Shown here: one piece after another, positions 62,650 through 64,000 of the stretch
Numbering within the stretch: the stretch's first letter is position 1
How the letters are laid out: each line of letters opens with the position of its first letter
DNA from: Comamonas testosteroni TK102
Lineage (GTDB): Bacteria > Pseudomonadota > Gammaproteobacteria > Burkholderiales > Burkholderiaceae_C
Length of the DNA stretch: 64,000 bases
Reading direction: 5' to 3'
NCBI RefSeq assembly: GCF_000739375.1
Contig: NZ_CP006704.1
Coordinates: 372,001-436,000, forward strand
Translations under genes and position numbers: made by a program
The notes under the pieces: model-generated
The model's input: the letters and a program-made list of their open reading frames with translations, nothing else
Told to the model about the DNA's origin: nothing
Databases searched by the model: none

Positions 62650-63165
62650 TCAGGCACCTTCTGACAAGCTCAGTACCTGTCTGAGCTTGCCCAGCTGTTT
62701 GTAGAGATCGCTGGCACTTTCGCTGTCCAGCGGTGCCAGCAACTGCTGCAGCCACTGCTCATGGGCGGTGGCCATGGCCTTGAACTGCTTTCTGCCCATG
62801 CGCGTCAGCCGAACGATCATGGCGCGTCGATCTTCTTCGTCGGCCACGCGCTCCACCCAGCCTTCGGCGACCAGCTGATCGGTCAGCCCCGTCACATTGC
62901 CTCCGGTCACCATCAGATATTCCGACAAGGTCTTCATGCGCAGCCCCTTCGGAAAGCGGCTGAGCTGGGCCAGATAGTCGAAGCGAGGCAGGGTGGTGCT
63001 GAATTCCGTGCGCAGCTGGCTGCGTATGACTTGCTCGATCTGCGTGCTGCAGGTCAGCAGGCGCAGCCACAGGCGAACGGCCTGATGGTCGGAGTCAGAC
63101 AGACCAGCCTCGCGGCCAGGGGTGTCCGGCATATCGATGGAAGAGTCCAGATGGTGTTTGTCCAT
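62650..63165 (-). CDS. MarR-family regulator
   Basis: A 171-residue winged-helix regulator. The DNA-binding part is GLRMKTLSEYLMVTGGNVTGLTDQLVAEGWVERVADEEDRRAMIVRLTRMGRKQF. Such proteins usually repress a divergent gene until an aromatic ligand or its CoA thioester binds. The divergent neighbour is a flavin hydroxylase of the salicylyl-/anthraniloyl-CoA type, the obvious target. The 140-base spacer is AT-rich near the hydroxylase start, but I found no clean palindrome. Confidence 0.92.
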   Translation of the reverse strand: MDKHHLDSSIDMPDTPGREAGLSDSDHQAVRLWLRLLTCSTQIEQVIRSQLRTEFSTTLPRFDYLAQLSRFPKGLRMKTLSEYLMVTGGNVTGLTDQLVAEGWVERVADEEDRRAMIVRLTRMGRKQFKAMATAHEQWLQQLLAPLDSESASDLYKQLGKLRQVLSLSEGA

Positions 63166-63305
63166 GGTCTACATAGTGTTTCAAGCGCCTGAGCTTGGCT
63201 TCAGGGTTTGGCCTGATTTTAGTGAAAAGTTCATGCGTTAATAATTTAGACATAAAGTAATTTTCAGTGCGCCATTTCTCGACGCGCCAGGAAGGGATTG
63301 CTGTC

Positions 63306-64000
63306 ATGAAGATCGTCTGCATAGGTGGCGGCCCCGCCGGCCTGTATTTCGCGCTGCTGATGAAGCAGATGAACTCTGCGCACGAGGTGACGGTGGTGGA
63401 GCGCAACCTGCCCTATGACACCTTCGGCTGGGGCGTGGTGTTCTCCGATGCCACCATGGACAATATGCGCGTCTGGGACCCGGTGACGGCGACGCAGGTC
63501 GAGCAGGCCTTCAACCATTGGGACGATATCGAACTGCTGTTCAAGGGACGCAGGATTCGCTCCGGCGGCCATGGCTTTGTGGGGATTGGCCGCAAGCACC
63601 TGCTCAACATCCTGCAGGCGCGCTGCGAGCAGCTGGGTGTCAACCTGGTGTTCGAGACCGATGTGCAGAGCGACGAGGAGTATCCGGATGCCGACCTCAT
63701 CATTGCCTGCGACGGCGTGAACTCCCGCATCCGCAGCAAGTACGAGAACACTTTCAAGCCCGATATCGTCACCCGTCCCAATCGCTACATCTGGCTGGGC
63801 ACGAACAAGGTCTACGAGGCCTTCACCTTTGATTTCGTGCGCACCGAGCATGGCTGGTTCCAGGCGCATATCTACAAGTTCGACGACCAGACTTCGACTT
63901 TCATCGTCGAGACCACGGAGGAATGCTGGAAGGCCAGCGGCCTCGATGGCGCCGACCAGGAGCAGTCCATTGCCTTCTGCGAAAAGCTGTTTGCGGACAA
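63306..64000 (+). CDS. FAD-dependent aryl-CoA hydroxylase, 5' part (cut by the window)
   Basis: At least 231 residues without a stop before the window ends. The N-terminus [20 protein letters not shown] is the FAD-binding GxGxxG fold of aromatic hydroxylases, and later [18 protein letters not shown] is the DG motif. The pattern [20 protein letters not shown] resembles bifunctional salicylyl-CoA 5-hydroxylase and 2-aminobenzoyl-CoA monooxygenase/reductase, where an OYE-type domain follows. The divergent MarR gene supports an aromatic catabolic role. AGGAAGGG lies about 9 bases upstream of the ATG. Confidence 0.85.
   Translation, partial: MKIVCIGGGPAGLYFALLMKQMNSAHEVTVVERNLPYDTFGWGVVFSDATMDNMRVWDPVTATQVEQAFNHWDDIELLFKGRRIRSGGHGFVGIGRKHLLNILQARCEQLGVNLVFETDVQSDEEYPDADLIIACDGVNSRIRSKYENTFKPDIVTRPNRYIWLGTNKVYEAFTFDFVRTEHGWFQAHIYKFDDQTSTFIVETTEECWKASGLDGADQEQSIAFCEKLFAD

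Noticed and set aside
63166..63305. A MarR operator in the divergent spacer
   Set aside because: The region near 63230-63262 is AT-rich, but I found no inverted repeat good enough to call.

Overview
The window is high-GC chromosomal DNA from a betaproteobacterium of the order Burkholderiales, most likely Comamonas or a close relative in the Comamonadaceae. The grounds are codon usage, a Bug-type solute receptor, a PhaM-like PHA granule protein, an RsmB-DUF4390-NtrY-type kinase-short response regulator block, and short ATAGC...GCGCTT intergenic repeats that I recall as common in this family. Genus is an inference.

Left part (1-11.9 kb): a leftward lemA-TPM-TPM envelope operon (the second TPM-type gene is cut by the window edge), a small rightward trio (Rossmann-like protein, YheT-type hydrolase, unknown protein), a diheme cytochrome c5-type protein, and a tripartite RND efflux operon (membrane fusion, pump, outer-membrane channel) divergent from its TetR repressor. 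The divergent region holds a perfect palindrome and a terminator-like hairpin in the efflux leader.

Centre (12-31.7 kb): the classical translation/transcription supercluster, tRNA-Arg, tRNA-Tyr, tRNA-Gly, tRNA-Thr, tuf, tRNA-Trp, secE, nusG, rplKAJL, rpoBC. It has a structured L10 leader, tandem attenuator-like hairpins before rpoB and a long hairpin between rpoB and rpoC. Then follow rsmB, a DUF4390 gene, an NtrY-type kinase, a response regulator without an AAA+ domain, and two tandem tRNA-Phe genes each followed by a terminator.

Right part (32-64 kb): recCBD (exonuclease V) in one overlapping operon; a VOC protein and a glutathione transferase; a copper pair (DUF2946 plus PCu(A)C chaperone); PhaM-like and FIST proteins; a leftward Bug receptor-flavoprotein monooxygenase-CMD/AhpD-like set; a YXWGXW protein and an XRE regulator; a CREST-type membrane protein; an LplT-PlsC fusion; DUF3047; a secreted protein-DUF2145-zinc-ribbon trio; a MASE1-GGDEF diguanylate cyclase; tgt; a universal stress protein; a MarR regulator; and, divergent from it, the start of a large flavin hydroxylase resembling salicylyl-/anthraniloyl-CoA hydroxylases, which runs off the window.

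I found no CRISPR array, phage, insertion sequence or obvious defence island. The most unusual signals are non-coding: three families of small repeats (a 79-bp imperfect palindrome, a C-run/G-run hairpin at gene ends, and an ATAGC...GCGCTT element that in one place encodes part of a signal peptide) and the hairpins in the efflux leader and the rpo operon.
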